Assembly (NCBI RefSeq): GCF_019443445.1
Contig: NZ_CP080378.1
Span: 496,001-560,000 of the forward strand
From: Massilia sp. PAMC28688
Lineage (GTDB): Bacteria > Pseudomonadota > Gammaproteobacteria > Burkholderiales > Burkholderiaceae_D
Reading direction: 5' to 3'
Length of the DNA stretch: 64,000 nucleotides
Shown here: one piece after another, positions 38,367-47,117 of the stretch
Layout: each line of letters begins with the position of its first letter
Position numbering within the stretch: position 1 is the stretch's first letter
Notes under the pieces: generated by a model
What the model was told of the DNA's origin: nothing
What the model saw: the letters and a program-made list of their open reading frames with translations, nothing else
Databases searched by the model: none
Translations under genes and position numbers: made by a program

Positions 38367-39194
38367 ATGACGCTGGAAGCTCTGCTGCAAAACCCGAATG
38401 CCCTGCCGACCGCGCCGAGGGTCGTGGAAGAACTGATCAGCAGCTTCGAGAAGACTGACGTCTCGCTGGAAGACATCGCGCGCACGCTGTCGCTCGATCC
38501 GGTGCTCGCGGCCAAGCTGCTGCGGCTTGCCAACTCGGCCTATTACCATGTGTCGCGCCGCATTGGCAATGTGGAAGATGCCGTGCGCATGCTGGGTTTT
38601 GTCACGGTGCGCACGCTCGTCATCAGTAGCGGGCTGGTGGGTGGCTTCAAGAGCGTGCCGGGCCTGGACCTGAAGCGCTTCTGGCGCTACAGCCTGCATA
38701 CGGCGGTGAGCGCGAAGTGGATCGCCAAAAAGATTGGCGTCAATACGGATCTCGCATTCACGATCGGCATGATGCACGCCATCGGCCGGCTGGTGATGCA
38801 CGCCGGGCTGGGCGAAACGGCGCAGGCACTGGACCAGCAGGTCAGTGCCTACGACCCGGCACGCCCCGTGGCGGAAAAGGCCGCGTTTGGCTACGACTTC
38901 AGCGAAGTGGGTGCGGAACTGGCGCTGCGCTGGAAGTTCCCCGACATCTTTCCGGAAACGATCCGTGACTTTCCCCATCCGCTCAACGGATCGCCGGTCA
39001 GCCGCATGTCGGCCGTGATCCACCTGGCGGCATGGCGTGCCAGCGCCGAGGAACAGAAATTATCGGCAGAAGAACGTGCTGCCAGCCTGCCGGTGGACGT
39101 GTCGCGCGCCATCGGCCTTGACGACGGCGAGGTGCTCGATGACATGCCGAGCCTGGGTGAACTCAGTGCCGGGCTGGAAGAACTTATTAATTAA
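38367..39194 (+). CDS. HDOD domain protein
   Basis: 275 residues. The HDOD domain covers residues about 10-205 (LPTAPRVVEELISSFEKTD, LSLDPVLAAKLLRLANSAYY, IGMMHAIGRLVMH). HDOD is an HD-like fold that has lost most metal ligands and usually serves signalling or motility control. No receiver, GGDEF or EAL domain is attached. It has a possible -10 (TATAGT at about 38333) in the divergent gap from the M1 gene. Confidence 0.9.
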   Translation: MTLEALLQNPNALPTAPRVVEELISSFEKTDVSLEDIARTLSLDPVLAAKLLRLANSAYYHVSRRIGNVEDAVRMLGFVTVRTLVISSGLVGGFKSVPGLDLKRFWRYSLHTAVSAKWIAKKIGVNTDLAFTIGMMHAIGRLVMHAGLGETAQALDQQVSAYDPARPVAEKAAFGYDFSEVGAELALRWKFPDIFPETIRDFPHPLNGSPVSRMSAVIHLAAWRASAEEQKLSAEERAASLPVDVSRAIGLDDGEVLDDMPSLGELSAGLEELIN

Positions 39195-39319
39195 CTAACA
39201 TTTGACGCTTGGTTGCAGATTTCTTAAAAAACTTTCCTAAGAACCCTAAAGTTTTGTCGTGCCGTTCCGATATCTGGGAGGACAGCAGTAATCCTTTCAC
39301 TTTTTGGGCAGGTGTGCAG

Positions 39320-39598
39320 ATGAACTCCAACGACGTTCTCTCGATGTACGAAAACATTGCCGGGCTGACCGGCAAGATGGCATCGGCTGCCCAGGCGGGC
39401 GATTTCGAGGCGCTGGCGCGGCTGGAGACGCAATGCGCGATTCAAGCTGCGGCCACGGCGACCGGTGTGCCTGCCCTGTCGGGCGCGCCGCGCATGCGCA
39501 AGATCGACCTGCTGAAAATGATCATGGCCAACGACCGGGCCATCCGGGAAGTGACTGAGCCTTGGCAGCTGTCGCAAGTGATGGAAGCGGCCCACTGA
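39320..39598 (+). CDS. FliT-like flagellar chaperone, orphan and short
   Basis: 92 residues from ATG 39320. The N-terminal MNSNDVLSMYENIAGLTGKM and the middle RKIDLLKMIMANDRAIREVT match FliT, the export chaperone for the filament cap FliD and a regulator of FlhDC. FliT proteins are usually 100-120 residues; here the chain stops soon after EPWQLSQVMEA, so the C-terminal helix is shortened. No flagellar gene lies nearby. The assignment rests on similarity recalled from the family. Confidence 0.65.
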   Translation: MNSNDVLSMYENIAGLTGKMASAAQAGDFEALARLETQCAIQAAATATGVPALSGAPRMRKIDLLKMIMANDRAIREVTEPWQLSQVMEAAH

Positions 39599-39623
39599 CC
39601 GCATCGGGGGAAGCCTCGGCATG

Positions 39624-39660
39624 AAAAAAAGCGCCTGGTGCAAACCGAGGCGCTTTTTTT
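39624..39660. terminator. Bidirectional Rho-independent terminator
   Basis: Stem AAAAAAAGCGCCT / AGGCGCTTTTTTT with T-runs on both strands. It serves the FliT-like gene and would also end minus-strand transcription through the possible gene remnant at 39661-39895. Confidence 0.85.
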
Positions 39661-39895
39661 ACGGCTGCACGACTGAGTCGACCGCCTGGAATATGGAGAG
39701 CGATCGCCAGGTATCTCCTGGCGTCGCCTCTTGCCGGTTGCATCCGGCGTCCGCTAGCACACTGTTGGCCTCGCGGACCGCTTCCAGAACAGGCGTTTCC
39801 TCAACGATCACCTGCTTGTCGCGCCACACTATCGGCGGTGGCTGCGCCAGGTCCTTGTTCCGTTTTTTGCAGTCACTGGGTGACCACGGAAATGA
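39661..39895 (-). pseudogene. Possible 3' remnant of a gene
   Basis: On the minus strand an open frame of about 80 codons with coding-like base use ends at a TAA (39660-39662 region) directly before the terminator. Its end reads LEAVREANSVLADAGCNRQE and GDTWRSLSIFQAVDSVVQP. No ATG start is available: the frame opens after a TGA and only a GTG in the middle could start it. The 5' side abuts the repeat block, so it may be a gene truncated there. Could also be chance. Confidence 0.3.
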
Positions 39896-39969
39896 GTATA
39901 GCGCAGTTTTTCAACTTGTGTAGACGAGTTCGTGCGCGCAACACAAAAATATCAAAAAAACCACCAAAA

Positions 39970-40018
39970 CAATTTCCCATAGGCGGGGTCAGACCACTTA
40001 AACGCATCAAAATCAATT
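39970..40018 (-). repeat. Dispersed repeat, copy E
   Basis: Read on the minus strand: ATTGATTTTGATGCG, TTTAAGTGGTCTGACCCCGC, CTATGGGAAATTG. Full length. Confidence 0.8.
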
Positions 40019-40062
40019 TCCATGCGGCGGGGTCAGACCACTTAAACGCATCGAAAGCAAGA
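40013..40062 (-). repeat. Dispersed repeat, copy F
   Basis: Tandem to copy E, sharing about six bases with it. Core identical (TTTAAGTGGTCTGACCCCGC); the far end has diverged (CTTGCTTTCGATGCG). Confidence 0.8.
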
Positions 40063-40292
40063 TTTCTGCAGTAAACCGGACGTTGTAATTACTATAAACC
40101 AACACTGTGCTTCTTCGTAGCAACGACCGAGGCGAGTTTTTTGCCGTTCAGACACGCCGCCATTGCCACCCATGCCAGCTGGCCGTTCTGCGCCGCGCGA
40201 GACTGGCTAAACTGGTTTCCGAGCACCTATTCGGCGGCACTTTGCCCGTCAAAAGGGCATCTTTTCGTCTGGGGCCCGACTTTGGCTTGAAG

Positions 40293-40341
40293 ACATTGAT
40301 TTTGGCGCGTTTAAGTGGTCTGACCCTGGTGGTAGGAAATG
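40293..40341 (+). repeat. Dispersed repeat, copy G
   Basis: Plus strand: ACATTGATTTTGGCGCG, TTTAAGTGGTCTGACCCTGG, TGGTAGGAAATG. It ends five bases from the stop of the FimV-like gene. Confidence 0.8.
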
Positions 40342-40345
40342 TTGC

Positions 40346-41320
40346 TTAGGCTGGGGGTGCTTCAGTTGGGACGGCCTTGGGGGCGCGCCGGAAGCGCGCT
40401 GCGATGCGCTCGCGCCATGGCGCGGCGATGACCGGCCCAGCCGCTCCCCGCCGGCGCCGCAGGATATACCAGGCGCCTGTGCCCGCGGCCAGCAGCGCCG
40501 TCAATACGCCAATCACAGGCAGCCAGGGGAAACTGTCGTCGGCTTGTTTTGGCTTCTTCCTTGGCGGCGGCGGGGGCACGGCCTTGATGACCTCGGCGGC
40601 GCCCGCTGCCGCGCCATTTTTCGCCATCGCTAGCTGCAACAGCTTGACCTTCGCTTCCAGATCCACAATCTGTGCTGTGAGTGCAGCGTTTTTGGCGTCC
40701 ACCAGCGTGCAGGCATTCAGTTGCTCAGCCGTGAACTTCGGCTGCGGACAGCTGGCCGCGCCCATCGCCGGCAGTGCCAGCACCCGCGCCGGACGGACAG
40801 GAACGGCCGCCGCAGCCGCCAGTACCGGCGCCACACGCGCGGGCGCCGCCGGCGGCACGACCACGGGTGCGGGAACTGCCACCGGGGCTGCCGCAGCCGC
40901 AGCCGCCGCCGCAGGCACAGCCACCGGCGCCGGTTCCGGCGTCAGCCACAAGGTGATGGCCCGCACATGGCGCTTGCCGCCATCGGTCAACTCCAGGAAC
41001 AGGTGCACATTCTCGGTCGCCACCGGCCGCGTCGAGGTGATGTGCAGGAATTGTCGCCCGTCGCGTTTCATGACGGACATGTTGACGCTGCCAATGACGG
41101 GATTCATCGCGACGTTGGCGCCCTTGTAGACGTCGGCATGCGCCATGCGCACAAGCACCGCGGTCCCGGGATCACTGATGGTGTTCAGTTCGATATCGGC
41201 ACTGAGCTGCTGCCCGATATGGGAGCGGATCACGGGCTCACCCAGCTCGGCAGCGTGGACGTGCTGTACGAGTCCGCCGGCAAGGGCGCACACAATGACG
41301 AAACGATAAAACAGGAACAT
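40346..41320 (-). CDS. Short FimV-like protein
   Basis: 324 residues from ATG 41320; a longer upstream frame only antisense to fumC is ignored. Signal peptide (MFLFYRFVIVCALAGGLVQH), FimV N-terminal domain (residues about 24-130: AELGEPVIRSHIGQQLSADI ... FLELTDGGKRHVRAITLWLT), a long Ala/Pro/Val linker, a coiled-coil-like stretch (ALTAQIVDLEAKVKLLQLAM) and one membrane helix (PWLPVIGVLTALLAAGTGAW). Full FimV is about 900 residues with a LysM domain and a TPR tail, both absent here. Likely an envelope protein of pilus or polar assembly. Confidence 0.8.
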   Translation of the reverse strand: MFLFYRFVIVCALAGGLVQHVHAAELGEPVIRSHIGQQLSADIELNTISDPGTAVLVRMAHADVYKGANVAMNPVIGSVNMSVMKRDGRQFLHITSTRPVATENVHLFLELTDGGKRHVRAITLWLTPEPAPVAVPAAAAAAAAAPVAVPAPVVVPPAAPARVAPVLAAAAAVPVRPARVLALPAMGAASCPQPKFTAEQLNACTLVDAKNAALTAQIVDLEAKVKLLQLAMAKNGAAAGAAEVIKAVPPPPPRKKPKQADDSFPWLPVIGVLTALLAAGTGAWYILRRRRGAAGPVIAAPWRERIAARFRRAPKAVPTEAPPA

Positions 41321-41431
41321 AGATGCGATCGGAAAGCCAGCAGTTGCAGCGCCGCAAAACGGGCGCGCTCCCGTAATTAACGCGCGTTGGAGTAAACTCT
41401 TTAATCCGAATGCAAAAAAACAGGATCCGCC

Positions 41432-42823
<1,392 letters not shown>

Positions 42824-42859
42824 GCTGCGCCTTTTCCTTATCCTTTGTCAAAGACCACC

Positions 42860-43072
42860 ATGCAAAAAATTTCCTTCGACCTGGCGGGCGAATTCGTCGA
42901 GCTGAACCAGCTGCTCAAACTGGCCGGCCTGTGCGACAGTGGCGGCGCCGGCAAGAATCTGGTGGCCAGCGGCGTGGTGTCGGTCGATGGCAAGAAGGAA
43001 TTGCGCAAGACCGCCAAGATCCGCTCGGGCCAGGTAGTGGCGCTGGGCGATGTGCGCATTTCCGTCACCTGA
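42860..43072 (+). CDS. S4 domain RNA-binding protein (YbcJ-like)
   Basis: 70 residues from ATG 42860; a TTG 15 bases earlier is less likely. S4 fold: FVELNQLLKLAGLCDSGGAG, LVASGVVSVDGKKELRKTAK, IRSGQVVALGDVRI. Same length as E. coli YbcJ, thought to bind structured RNA and assist ribosome or tRNA metabolism. 37 nt after fumC, probably co-transcribed. Confidence 0.92.
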   Translation: MQKISFDLAGEFVELNQLLKLAGLCDSGGAGKNLVASGVVSVDGKKELRKTAKIRSGQVVALGDVRISVT

Positions 43073-43179
43073 ACACGCGCACAATCGATTGCCCAGGCCA
43101 GGACCTTGTTCCCGGTTAAAAGAAAAATAGCATTGCTTGTTTATATTCAAGGACATCGTCAACGCTGCAAGGTGCTGCC

Positions 43180-43464
43180 ATGGATAGCCATCACGACAGT
43201 TCGCCCGACCAGGACCGCTTGATCGGCGACCTGCGCGCCGTGATTGAAAATGCGGAGGGACTGCTCGGCAATACCAGCCAATACACGGGTACCCCGTATG
43301 AAGAAGCCCGTACGCGCCTGACGGCGGCGCTCCTGAAGGCCAACTGCGAACTGGAACGGTTTGAGGAAGCCCGCCTGGCCCGCATGATGGAGGCCACACG
43401 GGCGGCCATCGCGCTGCACGCCGATCAGGGCGGCGAAGCGTGCATCATGCGCGCCTTCAAATAA
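43180..43464 (+). CDS. DUF883-like protein lacking the membrane anchor
   Basis: 94 residues. DLRAVIENAEGLLGNTSQYT and TRLTAALLKANCELERFEEA match the helical part of DUF883 (ElaB/YqjD), inner-membrane proteins that bind stationary-phase ribosomes. Those proteins end in a hydrophobic helix preceded by HPWxS; here the chain ends IALHADQGGEACIMRAFK with no hydrophobic segment, so the product should be soluble. AAGGTG precedes the ATG. It converges with the bufferin maturase gene, 11 nt apart. Confidence 0.72.
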   Translation: MDSHHDSSPDQDRLIGDLRAVIENAEGLLGNTSQYTGTPYEEARTRLTAALLKANCELERFEEARLARMMEATRAAIALHADQGGEACIMRAFK

Positions 43465-43475
43465 GCGCCCTTTCC

Positions 43476-45086
43476 TCAGGCGGGCAGCGCCGCCAGCATG
43501 CCTTCTGCTATCCACAGCCGGAAATTGGCCGCCACATCGAACTGCTCGTCAAGGTCGAAGGCGGCGTCCAGCGCCTCGCCCAGCGTGGCGTGCTGCGCCA
43601 GCTGCGCCAGGGCGGCGTGGGTCGATGCGCCGACCGGCACGACTGCACTGTTCCAGCGCGGCCGCACCACGGCGGCATGGCTGGCCACCTCCAGCTGCTC
43701 CGGAAAGTCGAACCCGCTGCCGGGCTGGTGCGCCTGCCACAGGGGCACCACTGCCCAGCGCGATGCGAACAGGGCGCATGCCGGATGCAAGGGCAACCCG
43801 GTGGATTCGATCTGCTCCGGGGTCAGCGCGGCCAGCGCTGCCATTCCCAGCGCCGGCGCGTCAGCTGCGTAATGGGCCCGGTGCAGCAGCCATTCCAGGC
43901 GCGCCATGTCGGGCAAATACGGATAGTCGGCCACGTGCTCGAAGCTGGCGAGAAAGTCGGCAAAGGTGTGTCCGAACTGATTCAGGTCCGGATGCGCGGA
44001 CGGGTGGGCGCGGCCATAGGCCCGCGCCAGCGCCGTAAAGAATTCTTCACCCATCAGCGCGCGCACCACGGGAAAGGCTGCCGACAATGCCTTGTCCCAG
44101 CTCGCCGTCAGGTTGCCACGGTATAGCCCAAGGCGTTCCGGGTTGCCCTTGAGCCGGGGCAGCACGCGCATGTCGTGGGCAATCAGGGCGTCTGCAAAGT
44201 CGGCCTGGATGGTGGACCCATAGGCAAGCGACGCCTGGACCGGCAGCGCCGCGCGCGGGCTTGCAAGGGCCGGCGCGGCGTCCCGGGCCATTACCCGGGC
44301 CTTGGCGGCTTCGCCCAGCAGTACTTCGAGCGGCGGAATGTCGGTATCCCATTCCACCAGCGTCGGTACCGCCCCAAACCGGCCCAGCGCCGCCTGGTAG
44401 AGCGACCATACTTCGGGCGCGACCGCCGCCCCGTGATGGTCGACCAGCGCCAGCGGCGTGACCAGATGGCCCGCCACGTGGATCTCGCCCACGCTGCCGG
44501 GCGCGATCGCGGCGAGCGCGGCCAGCGCATCTTCTCCGTGATTGCACTGGTTGACGTACAGGTTGTTCACGTCGAGCAGGAGGGCGCAGCCGGTGCGCTG
44601 CACCAGGGCCGCCATGAATTGTGCCTCGCTCATGGAATCGGCATGGAAACGCAGGTAGGCGGAGACATTTTCAAGCAGGATCTGGCGCCCCAGCGCATGT
44701 TGTACGCGGTCGATGCGCCGGCACAGCAGGTCGAGGTGTTCGTCATCGAGGACGATGGGAAGCAGGTCGTGCAGCTGGCGCCCCTGGACCGCGCCCCAGC
44801 TCAGATGCTCGGAAACGAGCATGGGCTCCACCCGCTGCACGAGGGCGCGCACGTTCTCGAGATGGGCGTCGGAAAAGCCACGCGCCGATCCCAGGCCCAG
44901 GCCGACGCCGTGCAGGCTGAAAGGATAGTCGCGCCGCAATTGCTGCAGCACGTGCCAGTCCCAGCCGGAAGGCGTGAGGAAATTTTCAGTATGGACTTCG
45001 AGCCAGTCGAGCGCGGGCCGCTGCTCGAGAAACTGGCGATAGTGGGGAGCGCGCAGGCCCACGCCCACGCGCATGGCGTGTTCCAT
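43476..45086 (-). CDS. Fused bufferin maturase: MNIO (BufB, DUF692) plus BufC (DUF2063)
   Basis: 536 residues from ATG 45086 (GCAGGGG just upstream; ATG 45074 possible). Residues about 7-275 are DUF692/MNIO, the multinuclear iron oxidative enzymes that modify peptide cysteines. Likely metal ligands: E30-V-H-T-E34-N, H59, E93-H94 in VSEHLSW, E139-N140, D172-V-N174, H203 and H207 in EIHVAGH, and E245-W-D247. Residues about 290-385 are the DUF2063 N-terminal domain ([69 protein letters not shown] end), the BufC/MbnC-like partner that delivers the precursor. In known systems these are separate genes; here they are one chain with a linker of about 15-20 residues. The substrate gene is 17 nt upstream. 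Confidence 0.88.
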   Translation of the reverse strand: MEHAMRVGVGLRAPHYRQFLEQRPALDWLEVHTENFLTPSGWDWHVLQQLRRDYPFSLHGVGLGLGSARGFSDAHLENVRALVQRVEPMLVSEHLSWGAVQGRQLHDLLPIVLDDEHLDLLCRRIDRVQHALGRQILLENVSAYLRFHADSMSEAQFMAALVQRTGCALLLDVNNLYVNQCNHGEDALAALAAIAPGSVGEIHVAGHLVTPLALVDHHGAAVAPEVWSLYQAALGRFGAVPTLVEWDTDIPPLEVLLGEAAKARVMARDAAPALASPRAALPVQASLAYGSTIQADFADALIAHDMRVLPRLKGNPERLGLYRGNLTASWDKALSAAFPVVRALMGEEFFTALARAYGRAHPSAHPDLNQFGHTFADFLASFEHVADYPYLPDMARLEWLLHRAHYAADAPALGMAALAALTPEQIESTGLPLHPACALFASRWAVVPLWQAHQPGSGFDFPEQLEVASHAAVVRPRWNSAVVPVGASTHAALAQLAQHATLGEALDAAFDLDEQFDVAANFRLWIAEGMLAALPA

Positions 45087-45103
45087 CCCCTGCCCCGCCG
45101 TAC

Positions 45104-45376
45104 TTACTTGCTCTTTTCGAGCTTGCCGCCAGCCTTGACGCACGTACCCTTTGGAACGGCCTTCCATTCGTTGGGGTCATTGTCCACCTTGGCCTGGCCG
45201 GCGCAGGAATGCGAGCCGTTGGCGCTGCCGCAGTCGTTCTGGCCAGCCTTGGCCACGCCATAGCATTTTTCCGTCTCGCCTTTGGCTTCCTTGTGCGGTT
45301 CGGCATACGCAACACCGAGGGTGCCCACGCACAGACCAGCCAGTGCTGCTGCGATCACAACTTTACGCTTGTTCAT
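45104..45376 (-). CDS. Bufferin precursor (BufA1, DUF2282), copper-binding RiPP
   Basis: 90 residues from ATG 45376 with GGAG upstream. Signal peptide to about residue 25 ([20 protein letters not shown], ending AYA|EPHKE), then a short Cys-containing core with C38, C49, C58 and C79 in [19 protein letters not shown] and PKGTC. This is the DUF2282 pattern. Family knowledge: MNIO enzymes convert some of these cysteines to copper-binding thiooxazoles, and the exported peptide buffers copper in the periplasm. The maturase follows directly. No DoxX-like BufD or anti-sigma/sigma pair lies in the cluster. Confidence 0.88.
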   Translation of the reverse strand: MNKRKVVIAAALAGLCVGTLGVAYAEPHKEAKGETEKCYGVAKAGQNDCGSANGSHSCAGQAKVDNDPNEWKAVPKGTCVKAGGKLEKSK

Positions 45377-45419
45377 GGAATCTCCGTCTTATTAGTAATT
45401 TGCAAATATCGAAATAGTG

Positions 45420-45447
45420 ATATTACCTGATGCTGGCCCATTATCAA
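45420..45447 (-). promoter_or_regulatory. Candidate promoter of the bufferin operon
   Basis: On the minus strand TTGATA (45442-45447), 16 bp spacer, TAATAT (45420-45425), about 43 nt before the precursor start. The -35 is strong, the -10 moderate. Bufferin operons in other bacteria use ECF sigma factors, so this match may be coincidental. Confidence 0.4.
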
Positions 45448-45495
45448 GCGTGCCGTTGATTTACGCGCGGCATTTTACTTTTGCTTGCAACAGAG

Positions 45496-45532
45496 ATAAA
45501 AAAGCCCGGTCTTCGCTTCCGAAGGTCCGGGC
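45496..45532 (-). terminator. Rho-independent terminator of yjfB
   Basis: On the minus strand the stem GCCCGGACCTTCG / CGAAGACCGGGC is followed by six T. A second hairpin (CCGGGCAGCACC / GGTGCTGCCGGG, 45549-45583) without a T-run sits between it and the gene. Confidence 0.8.
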
Positions 45533-45603
45533 CGTTCACACTACCGAGCCGGGCAGCACCTTGGTTAACGCTGGTGCTGCCGGGTGGGTTGACGCGCCGT
45601 TCG

Positions 45604-45804
45604 TCAGGCAGTGGTATTGATGTTGCGGCCCAGGTTGGGCGGCAGATTCTGCGGCGCCGGCGGGGTCTGGATGGCATTGAGAAGCTGGGTGGCCGTGCTG
45701 GCCTGGATATCCTGTGCGCGCTTGAGCACGGCAAGTCCCACTTCCTGCTTGATACCGGTTTCCGCGACGCTGCCGGCCAGTTTTGCTACCGAATTGACAT
45801 CCAT
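45604..45804 (-). CDS. yjfB: YjfB family protein (putative motility protein)
   Basis: 66 residues: MDVNSVAKLAGSVAETGIKQ, VGLAVLKRAQDIQASTATQL and the proline-rich end NLPPNLGRNINTTA are the YjfB pattern. The family is small, cytoplasmic and linked to motility by genome context, with no known biochemistry. It stands apart from flagellar genes here. 21 nt downstream of mobB on the same strand. Confidence 0.87.
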   Translation of the reverse strand: MDVNSVAKLAGSVAETGIKQEVGLAVLKRAQDIQASTATQLLNAIQTPPAPQNLPPNLGRNINTTA

Positions 45805-45825
45805 GATCTGCTCCCGAATTTATGC

Positions 45826-46410
45826 CTATCCCTGAATTACGGCGCCGTTTTCGGAAACTTGAGGATTATGTTGAAAAAAATGCCGGCTGACCCAGGCCAG
45901 CACCCCGGCCGGCTCGTTCAGGTCGAGCCAGTCCAGTCCCGGGCGCAGTCCCGCCGGGGGCGGCTGGTCGGAGGCTACGGCCATGATGAACTCGTCCGTG
46001 CCGTACAGCGGCGGCTGCCCCAGCACCGGACGGAATACTTCGAGCTTGGGAATGCTTTCCCACTTGTAGCCTTCCACCAGCGTCAGGTCGGCCGGACGCA
46101 GCGCGCCCAGCTGGGCGGCCAGGGTCGGTTCCGGCGCCCCGCGCAGCTCTTCCATCACGGCCACGCGGTAGGGCGACGCGATCATGACCTGGGCCGCGCC
46201 GGCCATGCGCAGCCGCGCGCTGTCCTTGTGCGGTGGTTCGAGCAGAATGTCGTGGTGGCTGTGCTTGATGACGTTGATCCGCGCCCCACGGGCCACGAGC
46301 TGCTGCACCAGGTATTCCAGCAGCTGGGTCTTGCCGCTGCCGGACCAGCCAACCACGCCCAGTACCCGGCCGCCCCCACCCTGCTGCGCAGGTGTAAAAG
46401 GTGACGCCAT
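45826..46410 (-). CDS. mobB: Molybdopterin-guanine dinucleotide biosynthesis protein B
   Basis: 194 residues. GTP-binding adaptor for the molybdenum cofactor: P-loop [15 protein letters not shown] at residues about 21-35, KHSHHD, and [17 protein letters not shown]. Length fits the family (about 170). The start overlaps the gspB stop as TGATG, so it is translated from the gspA-gspB mRNA. No moeA or mobA is adjacent. Confidence 0.92.
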   Translation of the reverse strand: MASPFTPAQQGGGGRVLGVVGWSGSGKTQLLEYLVQQLVARGARINVIKHSHHDILLEPPHKDSARLRMAGAAQVMIASPYRVAVMEELRGAPEPTLAAQLGALRPADLTLVEGYKWESIPKLEVFRPVLGQPPLYGTDEFIMAVASDQPPPAGLRPGLDWLDLNEPAGVLAWVSRHFFQHNPQVSENGAVIQG

Positions 46411-47117
46411 CAGTAAGCAACCCGGTAGCGGGTGCCGCGGTAATTGAGCACGGCGGCGCGCGGCTGAAGCTGCTCGAGGATCACGCCGGGCGCCACTTCC
46501 TGCCCTTCGTGGCGCAGCACGTTGTCGATCAGGAGCAGGCGGTCGGCGGGATTTTTGGAGTACATATAGCCGCCAAAGGCGAGCTTGGGCAGCTCGCGCT
46601 GGATCTGTTCCGGCAGCTGGGTGGCAAAGGGGATGCTTTCATCAGGCGCACTGGCCGCGTCGCGCGGCCCCTGCGGCACGGTTGCCGTGGCCACCGCCCT
46701 GGGAGCAGGGGGCGCGGCGGCAGGCGCGGGCGGCGATGGGGGCGCGGCAACCCGCGCGGCAGGTGCGGTGACCGGCGCGGTGACAGGTGCGCTCGCGCGC
46801 TCGGGCGGCGCCGGCGCCATGGCCACCGGCGCATCCTGTGGTGACGGCGGCACCACGATCACTGCCGGTGCCGGGGCCGGGGTAGCGGCCAGCACGGCAG
46901 CAGGGGCCGGCGCGACCGGGGCCGCCGCCTGGCGCCACCACAGGGCAGCGGCGGCCAGCGCCAGCAGCAGCCCACCGCCGGCCAGCAGCAGCGGCAGCGG
47001 TGCCGCGCCACTGCGTTCCTGGCTGGCCGTGGGAATCGGCATGGTATGGATCGATGGCGCGTTGCCCAGCTGCCGCTCGGCCTGCGCTTTTTTCAGTGCT
47101 TCGAGGATGTAAGACAT
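46410..47117 (-). CDS. gspB: General secretion pathway protein B
   Basis: 235 residues: cytoplasmic N-terminus [18 protein letters not shown], one membrane helix ([20 protein letters not shown]), a long Ala/Pro periplasmic linker (residues about 75-165) and the GspB C-terminal domain ([20 protein letters not shown] ... [17 protein letters not shown]). With GspA it helps insert the secretin multimer through peptidoglycan for type II secretion. Overlaps the gspA stop (TAATG). Confidence 0.9.
   Translation of the reverse strand: MSYILEALKKAQAERQLGNAPSIHTMPIPTASQERSGAAPLPLLLAGGGLLLALAAAALWWRQAAAPVAPAPAAVLAATPAPAPAVIVVPPSPQDAPVAMAPAPPERASAPVTAPVTAPAARVAAPPSPPAPAAAPPAPRAVATATVPQGPRDAASAPDESIPFATQLPEQIQRELPKLAFGGYMYSKNPADRLLLIDNVLRHEGQEVAPGVILEQLQPRAAVLNYRGTRYRVAY

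Larger units (their letters stand above)
39896..40345. other. Non-coding repeat block, second island
   Basis: Holds copies E, F (minus strand) and G (plus strand) of the same repeat family as 4398-4852. The 230 bp between F and G show no gene. Confidence 0.7.
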
